Shown here in pieces: positions 51,617-60,704 of a DNA stretch of 64,000 nucleotides (its first letter is position 1; each line of letters opens with the position of its first letter). The translations under genes and the position numbers were made by a program. Source of the stretch: JBBDYG01 sp040901765 (GTDB lineage: Bacteria > Planctomycetota > Planctomycetia > Pirellulales > Lacipirellulaceae); assembly GCA_040901765.1 (NCBI GenBank), contig JBBDYG010000067.1, positions 1 through 64,000 of the forward strand, written 5' to 3'. Under the pieces are notes generated by a model. That model had not been told where the DNA came from, did not search any database, and saw only the letters and a program-made list of their open reading frames with translations.

Positions 51617-54574
51617 TCATCGTACGTTCATTCCCAGTGCCGACTCGCCGCGCGCTTGCTTCGAGCGCCGACGCGCCGCATAAACGATCGCCCCGGCGGC
51701 GAGAAGCAGCCCGAACGTAGACGGCTCGGGGACGCCGGTTAACATCGCGTTGAAGGAACCGGAACCAAGGACCGATTCGAAGTCGGCTTTGAAGAGCAGG
51801 AAATCTTGCAAATCGTTGTCGCCGTCGCCATCGATGTCGCCGGCGAGTACCTTCTCGACGCCGCTCATGGAGCTGAGGTCGGCCAGCATGTTGGGATAGA
51901 AAAACTCCCAGTCGTCGGTCGTAATCGCGCCGTCGGTGTTGAGATCGCTTGGATGATATGCCATGCCTCCGGGTCCGCCGGAGTATCCGACGTTTGCCAG
52001 GACAACGCTGCCGTTCGCCAATTCCACTTCGAGAACAATGTCTTCCAGGCGCGATCGTTTCCAAACCTCACCCAACTGAATCGTTTGGCCTGCCGCGAGC
52101 GTTCCGCCATCGCCGCCTGACTCCTCGCTTTCGCTAAGATCGAAGGCGGTCGAAGAAGAAATCGTCCACGGATCGTCGGGATCGACCGAACCATCACCAG
52201 GCAATTCATCGTAATTGTTGGCAATCGAATCCCAAGTTGCTGGGGCGAGGGCCCCGTTGCTCGACAGAATGGAGATTCCCTTAATGTCGGCATTCGCGGC
52301 GCCGTCGTTGGTCAGCGAGATGGTATTCGTGGTGCGGTCGACAGTGACGTTGAATTCGAGGTCCGGGGGCGGTGCGACTTGTGAAATGGGATTCTCGAAC
52401 CCCACAAAGGCCCACGCGAATGCCGTGTCTTGCAGGGCCGTTCCAGAACCGACTCCGGTGATATCGTAGGAGTTAATCAGAAACTTCCCGCCCGCCCCCG
52501 GCTCGTAGACCAGGAAATTGTCGTCGGGCGCGGTCGTGGGCCCGCTCGTAATTTGGCTGGCCACCGACAGGATCAACATTCCCGTCTCCGGCGTTTCGCC
52601 GCTGACGGTCAGCTCGTACTGGCCGGTCGCCAGACGATTCATCGTAAAGTCACCGACCGCCGAAATGTTCGAGTTGACATTGCCGTTGTAATGGCCACCG
52701 ACCAGATTCGGCGTGTCGTACGGCAAGTACACGAAGCTCCAATCTTTGTCTTCGCCGGTGGCGGCAAATTGGGTGGCGTTGTCGTCAACTCGCACATCCC
52801 AACTCGTACCGCCGGGAAGCAGTCCCGTTTGCACGACCATGTTGTCGTTGTTATTGCCGATGACAAACAGCATTCCGTCGTTTTGTGCGTTTGCGCCCAG
52901 ATCGACCGTGTAGCGGCCGACATTGGTTCGCGTGACATTCGATTGGTCGACGCCGTTGAAGGCATCGCGTGGAGCGCCGTTCACAACTCCCGTTGCGAGC
53001 GTGCCATCGCCGTTGACGTGAGCGCCCTTCCAGCCGCCCTCAAATGAGAACCACGACGTGGAGGCGTTGAAGTTGACCTCGTTCTTCGTGGCGTTGCCCC
53101 CTTCCATGATCGAAAGCGCCAGGTAGCCGTCGCCAAACGAGTTGCGGCCCACATCCACGGTAGCTTGGCGGTTCACGAAGTCGGGACGATCGTGCTGCGT
53201 AATCGACGCCAACAGAACCCCCTCCGCGTACGAAACGCCGCGCGCGCCTACCGTGACTTGAAAATCGCCGCGATTAAGCTGGCCGATGCCCACGGGTGGA
53301 TCGCCGGTCTGCGTTACCAGCACGTCGTCTACCGTGTTCGCATTGTTCAAGGGATCGGTCGGCCCGATGGCTTCAAGGTTCGCCGACACCGCGTGATACA
53401 GAATTGGCGGAGCCGGCGGCAACGCGTTCATGTTCACCGTAAATTGCTGGTCCGGCGACGTATCGTACCGATCGAGTGACGGCGAATAGGTGCGGACGTT
53501 GACCGTCTCGCCATCGGCCAGAAACTCCAGCAGCCGCATGTCCCCCTGACCGCCCTGGGTGTTCATCTGGTAATTGGCGAGCATCTGGTGAACCACGTTG
53601 CCGTTGTCGCCCTCGGTCGCTCGGTAGCCGGTGCCATCGCCGAGCACGTGGCCATTAAAGACGAATCGAAAGTTCTCGTGCAGTTTAACGAAATCGTCCC
53701 ACAATTCTTGGCCGTCGTTGACGCCGCCCGGCAGATTCGCCACGCCATAGGCATGGGGGTTCCAGTTTTGCGATGTGCCCTTCGTGGCCCAGTCGTAGAT
53801 CGTCTCGTCGTAGTACATGTAGGCATGGGTGACCAGAATCGCCAGCTTATCGGAGTGATCCGTTAGGACGTCGTTCGCCCAGGCAACAACTTCATCGCGT
53901 GGACCGAACTCCATCGTGAACACGATCCAGTCGTTGCCGCCGGCATTGAACGTATGCCATGAATTGTCCGTCTTGCCAGGCTCGAAGAAGCCACCCACTG
54001 AGGACTGTGTGGCGTAATCTGAAGTGGGACCGAAGTACTCGGCATTGTGGAACAGGGTGTTACGATTGGCCGAGTTGCCATTCGTGCCGTAGTCGTGGTT
54101 GCCCGGCGCGAGCGCGTAGGGCACGTTGCCGGTGTCGAGAACGCTCAGCGCAGCTTTGGCATTGTTCCATTGTGTGACGTTGTTGTTATTGGTGATATCT
54201 CCCTCGTGAAGCACCATTTCGATATTGTGCGAAACTAAGTTGTCGGCGAGCCAATTCGTTTGGTTGAAAAAGTGAGGCAAGTTGTTTATATTGTCGGCGT
54301 AGTGCTGGGTATCGGGCATGAGGGCCATGCTCCACGACCCGGGCTGGATGGGATCGGCCGCGCTGCCATTGCCGGTGATCTCCGACATGACCTGCGCGAC
54401 TTCGTATCCACCGACCGGCGCTGGGCCGTTGCAAGCCTCAGCCAACCGGCACGCCGGGCAAGTGCCGCACGCCAGGGCCTGCGCGGAGGCCGCCAACACG
54501 ATGGCCAGCGCCATCAAAAGACGTACGAAGTGCGCACGAACGATCGAGCCGCAAGCGGCCCAAGGAGAACTCAT
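51617..54574 (-). CDS. PEP-CTERM metallophosphoesterase with LTD-like domain and dockerins
   Basis: 985 residues from ATG 54574 (AAGG upstream). Signal peptide ends at ASAQALAC; an early Cys cluster CGTCPAC follows. Calcineurin-like phosphoesterase: D88-T-Q-H91, GD126, GN159-H160-D, VTHAYMYYD and FNGHVLGDG supply metal ligands. Middle beta domains are unassigned (GVSYAEGVLLASITQHDRP). One copy of the shared WxSI/LGxxW beta domain (nt about 52360-51970), dockerin-like SDLNTDGAITTDDWEFF and DIDGDGDNDLQDFLLFK, then VPEPSTFGLLLAAGAIV, a basic end and a 14-residue extension after it. Confidence 0.82.
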   Translation of the reverse strand: MSSPWAACGSIVRAHFVRLLMALAIVLAASAQALACGTCPACRLAEACNGPAPVGGYEVAQVMSEITGNGSAADPIQPGSWSMALMPDTQHYADNINNLPHFFNQTNWLADNLVSHNIEMVLHEGDITNNNNVTQWNNAKAALSVLDTGNVPYALAPGNHDYGTNGNSANRNTLFHNAEYFGPTSDYATQSSVGGFFEPGKTDNSWHTFNAGGNDWIVFTMEFGPRDEVVAWANDVLTDHSDKLAILVTHAYMYYDETIYDWATKGTSQNWNPHAYGVANLPGGVNDGQELWDDFVKLHENFRFVFNGHVLGDGTGYRATEGDNGNVVHQMLANYQMNTQGGQGDMRLLEFLADGETVNVRTYSPSLDRYDTSPDQQFTVNMNALPPAPPILYHAVSANLEAIGPTDPLNNANTVDDVLVTQTGDPPVGIGQLNRGDFQVTVGARGVSYAEGVLLASITQHDRPDFVNRQATVDVGRNSFGDGYLALSIMEGGNATKNEVNFNASTSWFSFEGGWKGAHVNGDGTLATGVVNGAPRDAFNGVDQSNVTRTNVGRYTVDLGANAQNDGMLFVIGNNNDNMVVQTGLLPGGTSWDVRVDDNATQFAATGEDKDWSFVYLPYDTPNLVGGHYNGNVNSNISAVGDFTMNRLATGQYELTVSGETPETGMLILSVASQITSGPTTAPDDNFLVYEPGAGGKFLINSYDITGVGSGTALQDTAFAWAFVGFENPISQVAPPPDLEFNVTVDRTTNTISLTNDGAANADIKGISILSSNGALAPATWDSIANNYDELPGDGSVDPDDPWTISSSTAFDLSESEESGGDGGTLAAGQTIQLGEVWKRSRLEDIVLEVELANGSVVLANVGYSGGPGGMAYHPSDLNTDGAITTDDWEFFYPNMLADLSSMSGVEKVLAGDIDGDGDNDLQDFLLFKADFESVLGSGSFNAMLTGVPEPSTFGLLLAAGAIVYAARRRSKQARGESALGMNVR

Positions 54575-54713
54575 TGCAAAAACCTTCTTCTCGTCCGCGG
54601 GGGAGACTAATCTGTCGCGGTGCCACCCGCGATGTGCCCTTGACGTAAAAACTAGGATGCCGCTGGCGGTCCGATTGCCAGCGGCACCCATCGTTTTGGA
54701 ATTCAATTTGCAG

Positions 54714-57700
54714 CTAAACATTTCTTCGGCTGCAGCGCTGCACGCCTAGCAGTAGGCCGACGCAAGTGAGCAGCGCCAAGCTCGTCGGCTCGGGGACGAC
54801 CGCCGAACCGCTGCCCGATCCGGAGTTTCCGAAATTGGCCCGCCACACGTTGTAATCGGCCGGCGTGACCGTGCCCGGCGTCGAGTCGTTGGGCAGAACC
54901 GCGGTGCCGTTGAGGTTGTTCCGCCACACGGTATAGTCCGCCGCGTTCACGGTGCCGTCGCCGTTGTAGTCGCCGGTTACGCCGCCGGGCGCAGCGCCGA
55001 TGTATTCCACGAATCCATTGCGCAGCTCGCCGGTCGCTAAGCGGTACCGGAACACAAGGTCTTCGCCGTTAATCGAGTTGTTGTAGGCAGAGCCGATTGG
55101 GAGCGACGTGTTCGCGCCGAGCGTCGAACCGCTCCCGGGTGTGCCGCTTCCGAGGAACACCTCCGCAATCTCACCGGGATTCGAACCGCCCGCCTCTTGC
55201 CAACGCTGGTGGGCGCCGGGACCTTCTGGATCGAAGTTTTGCTCGCTGAGGCTGTTCCAAGCATCCTCATCAAGTGAATTTGAAGCGCTACTGAACTGAT
55301 AGAAATCGAAGTCGATCGGAGTGTTAAACTCGTTGTTGAGCGTAATTGTTCCATCGCCGCGGTCGACCGTGGCCGAAAGCCCTGTGATCGTGGCATCGGA
55401 GATATCGTAGTCGTTGAACGACGTGGGCGGGCCTTGAGCCACGGTGTAGAGGCCAAACCGACCCTCGGGGAAATTGCCGGCGGCGCTAAACTGCTCCACC
55501 CCATCGACGCTAACCGTAATCAGATTGGCGGTGTACTGAATATCGAATTGATGCGAGCCGCCGGCGCGGTTATACGCGGTGGAACCCAGGGTGGCGCCTC
55601 TCGCGAGCTGGGTGACGCCGCCGTCGGGGTTCTCTGGAAGGTCGAGGTGCTGCCACAATTCGTCGTTCGTGGGACTGCCCGTTACCCGCGACAAGGCGAG
55701 ACCCACCGGCATGGGTCCGGTCGGCGTCAGGTTATGGAACTCTGGCCCGGCGCCCATGAAGTCGAAGAAGTCAAAAGTTTGACTGGCGCCCTTCCAATCG
55801 ATCAGCAAATAGTCGGCCGACGAACCGATGGCCGAGTCGCCTGGCGCGAAGCCCAGTACGAATCCCAGTATGTCGTCGTCCGTACCAGGTGTGACCGTTC
55901 CGGTAATTCGCTTACCGAGGACATTCTGCTGACTATACAGAACGCTGGCGTCGGAGTTCTGGTTGTGGGTCGCGGTCGTGGGGGTCACCGTCCAAACCGC
56001 CTGGGGAAAAAAGTCCGTAACGGGATCGTTATTGCTATCGGAACGAGGAAAGTTCTCGGTTCCGAACGTGGTGAAGTCGAGCGGCACCGCGCGGGCTGAA
56101 TTGCCCATCGCCCCCAGGGCCACCACTGCTGAGGCCAGTGCGAGGGCGTTGGCTCGCCTCCGGAGCCGCGCGCCGCAGGCCAGGATTCCACCTACTAGTA
56201 CCAGGGCCACGGTAGAGGGTTCCGGCACAGCGATCATCGCGTCGAAGGAACCAGCGCCGTTCACGGCATCGAAGTCGGTCTTGAACAACACAAAATCATT
56301 CACGTCGTTGTCTCCATCAAGGTCCACGTCGCCTGCCAAGGCCCGCTGAACCCCGGTCATCGCGCTCAAATCGGCCAGCATGTTGGGGAAGAATAACGCC
56401 CAGTCGGCGGGGGTCACATTGCCGTCGGTGTTAAGATCACTGCGGCTATAGGACATGCCGAGGGGGCCGCCGGTGTACTCGACATCGCCGAAGACAAAAT
56501 TACCGTCGGTCAACTCGATTTTAAGCACCAGGTCTTCGAGTTGCGACTTTTTCCAAATGTTTCCAAGATTAACCGTTTCCCCCGCCGTCAGGGTGCCGCC
56601 GTTGCCGCCCGAATTTTCCCGCTCGCTGAGATCAAACTCAGTGGCGGTGACCTCGGTCCAGGGATCGTTGGGATCGACCGAACCGTTTCCGGGCGCTTCA
56701 TCGTAGTTGTCGGCGATGGACTGCCAGCTTGCGGGTGTCAGGGCGCCATTGCTGGAGAGCAAGGTCACCCCTTTAATGTCGACCGGGCCGCCCGCGTTGT
56801 TGACGAGAGTCACGTTGTTCGTCGTGCGATTGACAGTTAAGCCGAAATCGATAAACGAGGAGATGGCCGAAACGAGGCTGTCGGAATCGCCATTATACGC
56901 CGAGTAAACCGCGCCGTTTCCGCCGTTGCCGTTACCCCAGTTCGTGAAGCCCACCGAACCGTTGAGAATCGGATCGACAGCATCGGTGATCACGTCGTAG
57001 GAAAAAGCCTCTGCGTTTCCATTGGGATCATTAATCAAATCGATCTTGAATTGATTGCCGACGGCTTGAATCGACAAATCAAAGGGCACGCTGTCCTGGG
57101 GTAGAAACGTAGGATTCAATTGATCGTCGCGGAAAACCTCCGACCATGTAAAGTTGGAGTACTTTTGGATGCTCATTCCCAGCGGGGGCCGCGTCGTGCC
57201 CGTGCCTGGACCTTCGGTGGCCCAGTTAATGCGATAGAAGGTGTTGTCGTCGGCCACGCGGAACAAGAGGCCGATGCCGTCGTTGTCGCGGTTCTCAACG
57301 CGGGTGGTAAAGCGATAGTTATCCATGGCGGCGCTGCCGGCCGAATCGACGACGACGGCCGCGCCGATAAAATCGACATTGGGTGCCCCCCCCGCGTTGA
57401 AGAAGCTGTTGGAATCGTCGCGAATCGTGCCGTTGGTAAAATCCTGGGCGAAGTTGCCATGACGTTGCAACACCGTTCCCTCCAATCCCGTTTCACCAAA
57501 AGAGTTCGTCATCACGAGCCTTCGCCACGGAATTGAAGAAACCGCATCGGCAAAGTCCGTGGTCTTGTTAAGCGTGGTGGAGGCAACCGTGATCGGCCGA
57601 ACGGTGGTTCCATAACTGGGATTGTTCGAGTTGACCGAATGTTGCGCCCAGGAGTGGACGCCGTAATGTCCGGGCTGCAAATCGCCGTCGTTGCCATTGA

Positions 57701-58340
57701 GAATCGAGACGTTATTGACCTGGATATCCCAATTGCTGCCATTCACCACGACCTTGGCCTCGAAGGGAGTGCCGTCGCTGGTTGGGACAAAACCCGCCAG
57801 CGTGTTGGAAAGCTGGGTGATCGTGCCGTTAACTACTTTCTGGACCGATGTTCCTTGTTGAAATCCCAAATTACCGCTGGCCTGTTGTCGAAAGCTGGCG
57901 CGGAAGTAGTTGTCATTATCCTGATACCCGAACACGACGCCGAATCCGTCGTCGTCCCTGGTGGCCAAATTATAGGTGATGTTGTAATTCGCGGGTGTGG
58001 TGACGGCCGTGTCGATCATCATGTACGGCAAGAATTGACCGTCGGCAACGCCAGCGGTCGTCAATCCATCCTTTGCGCGCCCATCGGAGGTCTCCATCAG
58101 GAACCTTTGTCCCGAAAGCGGATCGGGAGTCAGCAGCACGCCCCAAGCGGGCAGATTGCCAACCTGCGTCTCCACCGGAACGTAAGTGCTTTCCCACCCC
58201 CCGAAGCCGGTGATGTAGGGGCTGCCCACCAACACTTGCGCCGAAACGCCGGTTGCGATACATGCCAAGAAAAGAAGCGTTCCAAACGCAACGCTCGCTG
58301 CCAATCGCAATGAGCGAGAACGGGAGTGAGTAATCAGCAT
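54714..58340 (-). CDS. PEP-CTERM protein with two sorting signals in one chain
   Basis: 1208 residues from ATG 58340 (GAGGA seven bases upstream). First half: signal peptide (to VSAQ), two laminin-G/DUF1080-like beta sandwiches (DDDGFGVVFGYQDNDNYFRA; NRDNDGIGLLFRVADDNTFY), one shared beta domain, dockerin-like SDLNTDGNVTPADWALF, and VPEPSTVALVLVGGILACGA, a full PEP-CTERM tail at about 705-732. Immediately after comes ALALASAVVALGAMGNSARA, a second signal-peptide-like segment ending about 752. Then come another sandwich, another shared beta domain, GDYNGDGTVNAADYTVWRNN, and a final VPEPTSLALLTCVGLLLGVQ. It reads as two complete PEP-CTERM proteins fused in frame. Confidence 0.8.
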   Translation of the reverse strand: MLITHSRSRSLRLAASVAFGTLLFLACIATGVSAQVLVGSPYITGFGGWESTYVPVETQVGNLPAWGVLLTPDPLSGQRFLMETSDGRAKDGLTTAGVADGQFLPYMMIDTAVTTPANYNITYNLATRDDDGFGVVFGYQDNDNYFRASFRQQASGNLGFQQGTSVQKVVNGTITQLSNTLAGFVPTSDGTPFEAKVVVNGSNWDIQVNNVSILNGNDGDLQPGHYGVHSWAQHSVNSNNPSYGTTVRPITVASTTLNKTTDFADAVSSIPWRRLVMTNSFGETGLEGTVLQRHGNFAQDFTNGTIRDDSNSFFNAGGAPNVDFIGAAVVVDSAGSAAMDNYRFTTRVENRDNDGIGLLFRVADDNTFYRINWATEGPGTGTTRPPLGMSIQKYSNFTWSEVFRDDQLNPTFLPQDSVPFDLSIQAVGNQFKIDLINDPNGNAEAFSYDVITDAVDPILNGSVGFTNWGNGNGGNGAVYSAYNGDSDSLVSAISSFIDFGLTVNRTTNNVTLVNNAGGPVDIKGVTLLSSNGALTPASWQSIADNYDEAPGNGSVDPNDPWTEVTATEFDLSERENSGGNGGTLTAGETVNLGNIWKKSQLEDLVLKIELTDGNFVFGDVEYTGGPLGMSYSRSDLNTDGNVTPADWALFFPNMLADLSAMTGVQRALAGDVDLDGDNDVNDFVLFKTDFDAVNGAGSFDAMIAVPEPSTVALVLVGGILACGARLRRRANALALASAVVALGAMGNSARAVPLDFTTFGTENFPRSDSNNDPVTDFFPQAVWTVTPTTATHNQNSDASVLYSQQNVLGKRITGTVTPGTDDDILGFVLGFAPGDSAIGSSADYLLIDWKGASQTFDFFDFMGAGPEFHNLTPTGPMPVGLALSRVTGSPTNDELWQHLDLPENPDGGVTQLARGATLGSTAYNRAGGSHQFDIQYTANLITVSVDGVEQFSAAGNFPEGRFGLYTVAQGPPTSFNDYDISDATITGLSATVDRGDGTITLNNEFNTPIDFDFYQFSSASNSLDEDAWNSLSEQNFDPEGPGAHQRWQEAGGSNPGEIAEVFLGSGTPGSGSTLGANTSLPIGSAYNNSINGEDLVFRYRLATGELRNGFVEYIGAAPGGVTGDYNGDGTVNAADYTVWRNNLNGTAVLPNDSTPGTVTPADYNVWRANFGNSGSGSGSAVVPEPTSLALLTCVGLLLGVQRCSRRNV

Positions 58341-58414
58341 TGCAGAATTCCTCAAAAGTCGAATGTGCCGCGCGTGAGTAACAAACAGCAGGGGTGAAAA
58401 GAAAACTGAAAAAG

Positions 58415-58861
58415 TTACGGTTCCAAGTCGAAATCAATAGTTTGGCTGCCGGGCTTCACGGTCGCCTTGAGGCCCGAAAGCCGGTGATTGAGGTATTTTC
58501 CCGGGATCGCGCTTTTGTGATTGGGGTCCACAATTTCATCGCCGAACGATTCTTCACTGCGGCCGTGAATCATCACCAAATAAGTGCCGATGGGAGCGCC
58601 TTCACGATTGCCCGCGCTCTTGAGGGAGTACTTTCCATCTTCGCGGAAGTGAGCAATCGCGGAGGGCGTCGTCATTGTGGGCGGATTCTCCGGCTCGAAC
58701 ATCATCGAGCCGGGGCCTACGGGTTTGCCTTGCAGCGACACGGTTCCGGTGACGTAGCCCCAGTTCTCATCGGCGCAACCAGCACTGACCCCAATCAAGG
58801 CGGCAATGAGGATCGCTACGGGCGAATTGTTTCGGTAGTCCAAAAATTTGTGGAAGGTCAT
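58415..58861 (-). CDS. Small lipoprotein, carboxypeptidase-regulatory-like fold
   Basis: 148 residues from ATG 58861. AILIAALIGVSAGCADENWG is a lipoprotein signal with lipobox GVSAGC. Mature part GYVTGTVSLQGKPVGPGSMM then FEPENPP and GKYSLKSAGNREGAPIGTYL, a GxVxxxGxPxxxGxVxF domain as in the lipoprotein at 12345. Follows a DUF1559 gene by 58 bases and precedes a PEP-CTERM gene, the same order as in the first module. Confidence 0.78.
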   Translation of the reverse strand: MTFHKFLDYRNNSPVAILIAALIGVSAGCADENWGYVTGTVSLQGKPVGPGSMMFEPENPPTMTTPSAIAHFREDGKYSLKSAGNREGAPIGTYLVMIHGRSEESFGDEIVDPNHKSAIPGKYLNHRLSGLKATVKPGSQTIDFDLEP

Positions 58862-58919
58862 ACTCGGCAATCGACGAATGAAAGCTACAGCCTCTCGCTC
58901 ATAAGGAGCGCCAGCAAGT

Positions 58920-59864
58920 TTAAAAATCTCCGTGCAACAGCTCGCCGCCGGCACGGGTCGCAAGGAAATCGACCACCTTCTTGGAAGTAAATTCCGAAAG
59001 AAACCGCACGCTGCCATCGCCCAAGCCGATATGAATTCCACCGGGATGGTCCGCAAACAGTTCATTGCCGCGACTGGTGTTGATCACTCCATGATGCGTA
59101 AAGGAATGGTCGCCGTCTCCCCAGAACCGGTTGCCGTCGGTGCGTCCACCCGACTCCCCGACCACCATCGTGTAGGTCAAACCGTCGGTCACATCTTTGA
59201 TGCGAGTTCTTCGCGTCGGACCTTTGATATCGGATCCGGGCACAGGAATCAGCATTCCGGAAGCATAATCGCCGCCTCTGCAAAAGCAGGAGGCCTTCAA
59301 AGTTATTCCCCGTTCGGGGTAGGTATTGTAAGTGTTAGCGTCAGCACCAACGATGGCCGCGATGTCGCTCTGCCCGCGACCCATATGCTCCGACGACGGA
59401 CAGAGGAACATATCCAGTTCGACCGCGGTTGCTACATGGCGCGTGAGGGGGGTGTTCGTGCCCGAGTGCCACGCGATGCTGAAATCGTATTCATCGAACG
59501 TGGCCTGTTCCTCAATGTATGGCAGGATGTGCGCCACATAGGAGTGATTCGTGTTCCCCGGGGTGTTTTGCCCAGCGCCCGGCTTATAAGCGGTCTCTTG
59601 CGCTGGGGGGAATTCTTTGTAAGAGTCGTTAAACAGATGCATGCCTGCCATCACCTGCTTGAAATTGTTCTGGCACTTCGATCGCCGTGCCGCCTCCCGC
59701 GCCGCTTGCACCGCCGGCAACAGCAGCGCCACCAAGATGCCAATGATGGCGATCACCACAAGCAGCTCCACGAGTGTGAAGCCGCGACGCGGTAGGAAGT
59801 CGTGGCTTTGCTTTCCCAGAACCGGACCGGCCACGCATGGCGATCGACGCTTCGCGAATTGCAT
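58920..59864 (-). CDS. DUF1559 prepilin-like protein
   Basis: 314 residues from ATG 59864, with AAGGA eight bases upstream. A basic leader ends at RRGFTLVELLVVIAIIG and continues LLPAVQAAREAARRSKC. Family blocks: FPPAQETAYKPGAGQN; MFLCPSSEHMGRGQSDI; IKDVTDGLTYTMVVGESGG; HPGGIHIGLGDGSVRFLSEF. Envelope pseudopilin-like protein of unknown exact role. Starts about 190 bases downstream of the near-palindrome 60051-60063. Confidence 0.9.
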   Translation of the reverse strand: MQFAKRRSPCVAGPVLGKQSHDFLPRRGFTLVELLVVIAIIGILVALLLPAVQAAREAARRSKCQNNFKQVMAGMHLFNDSYKEFPPAQETAYKPGAGQNTPGNTNHSYVAHILPYIEEQATFDEYDFSIAWHSGTNTPLTRHVATAVELDMFLCPSSEHMGRGQSDIAAIVGADANTYNTYPERGITLKASCFCRGGDYASGMLIPVPGSDIKGPTRRTRIKDVTDGLTYTMVVGESGGRTDGNRFWGDGDHSFTHHGVINTSRGNELFADHPGGIHIGLGDGSVRFLSEFTSKKVVDFLATRAGGELLHGDF

Positions 59865-60050
59865 GAGAAAATTCCTTTTCACTTGTTCAGGCTCGATGAG
59901 CAACGATGAATTCGAGTGAACGCTCGGTCACGATCCGCCTGCCGCGCGCCGACAACCACGGGTCGATGCCGTCGCAACTCCCCGCGTGACTAGCGAATAT
60001 GACTCCTTCGCGCGAACGAGACCGAGAATAGACCCCCAACGGAACCCGCT

Positions 60051-60063
60051 GGATATTATATCC
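60051..60063. promoter_or_regulatory. Near-palindromic site GGATATTATATCC
   Basis: GGA-N7-TCC dyad upstream of the DUF1559 gene at 59864. The preceding bases ACGGAACCCGCT resemble ACGGAAGACGCT before the site at 63449, which suggests that the two upstream regions share an origin or regulation. Confidence 0.4.
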
Positions 60064-60174
60064 ACTCTGCACGGGGCCGCAACCATTTTGGATAAAGATT
60101 AGGTGAAGTTTCCATGAGAAGTTGCGGGAGTAGTCGGCCTTGCTTCGCGGGGCGGCCACCGCTCATTGCGGCTT

Positions 60175-60187
60175 GGACAAAATATCC
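60175..60187. promoter_or_regulatory. Near-palindromic site GGACAAAATATCC
   Basis: Same GGA-N7-TCC design, flanked as TTGGACAAAATATCCAA. 124 bases upstream of the site at 60051, also on the upstream side of the DUF1559 gene. Confidence 0.4.
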
Positions 60188-60286
60188 AATTGCGGCCCGC
60201 GTTTGGGTCATCGCAATTGAATTCGTGGGGTGGCACGCTACCCCGTTCAACCCAACGCACGCGAATACAGTGCGGCAGTCTTCATC

Positions 60287-60490
60287 CCGGAGGGATGGCA
60301 GCTATTAGTCGGCGGTAAGCGCAGCGCCACCGCCGGATACCCGATTTCCAGCATTCCGCACCCCGGAGGGTGTGCCAGCAGCTATGCTCAGAACTGATTG
60401 CTGCGACCCCTGCCGGGGTCGTGCGCCAGGGAGATTGACTGTCCGGTGGTGCGCTGCGCGACCACCGGCTAATGGCTATAAAGCCTCCGG
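60287..60490. repeat. MITE-like element of 204 bp with family E ends
   Basis: Left end 60287-60316 and right end 60462-60490 are near reverse complements of the same family as 29043-29126. The interior holds a strong hairpin at 60404-60421 (CGACCCC TGCC GGGGTCG). No coding sequence. Lies in the non-coding gap upstream of the DUF1559 gene. Confidence 0.65.
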
Positions 60491-60520
60491 CTTAAATGCA
60501 ATTTGCTCGCGAAATGTGGC

Positions 60521-60660
60521 GGGGTGGCTGGGGTCGAAGCCAGCAGGCGCAGCCCCCAGCGAACCCTGTGAGAACGCATTTCACGGCTGAGTCGTGGGAT
60601 CAAGATCGGTTTCCACTTCCGCTGGGGGCTTCGGCTGGCGCCTCCGACCCCAGTCACCCC
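60521..60660. repeat. Long inverted repeat
   Basis: Arms 60521-60561 (GGGGTGGCTGGGGTCGAAGC...) and 60620-60660 are imperfect reverse complements over about 41 bases. It ends 45 bases before the stop of the RpiR gene and may serve as its terminator. Confidence 0.65.
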
Positions 60661-60704
60661 CCTTCCCACAAGCCCCGCGACCCTCCTCACAAAACTCTCG
60701 ATTG

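Noticed and set aside
58932..59795. 287-codon plus-strand frame over the DUF1559 gene
   Set aside because: Antisense to an unmistakable DUF1559 protein.
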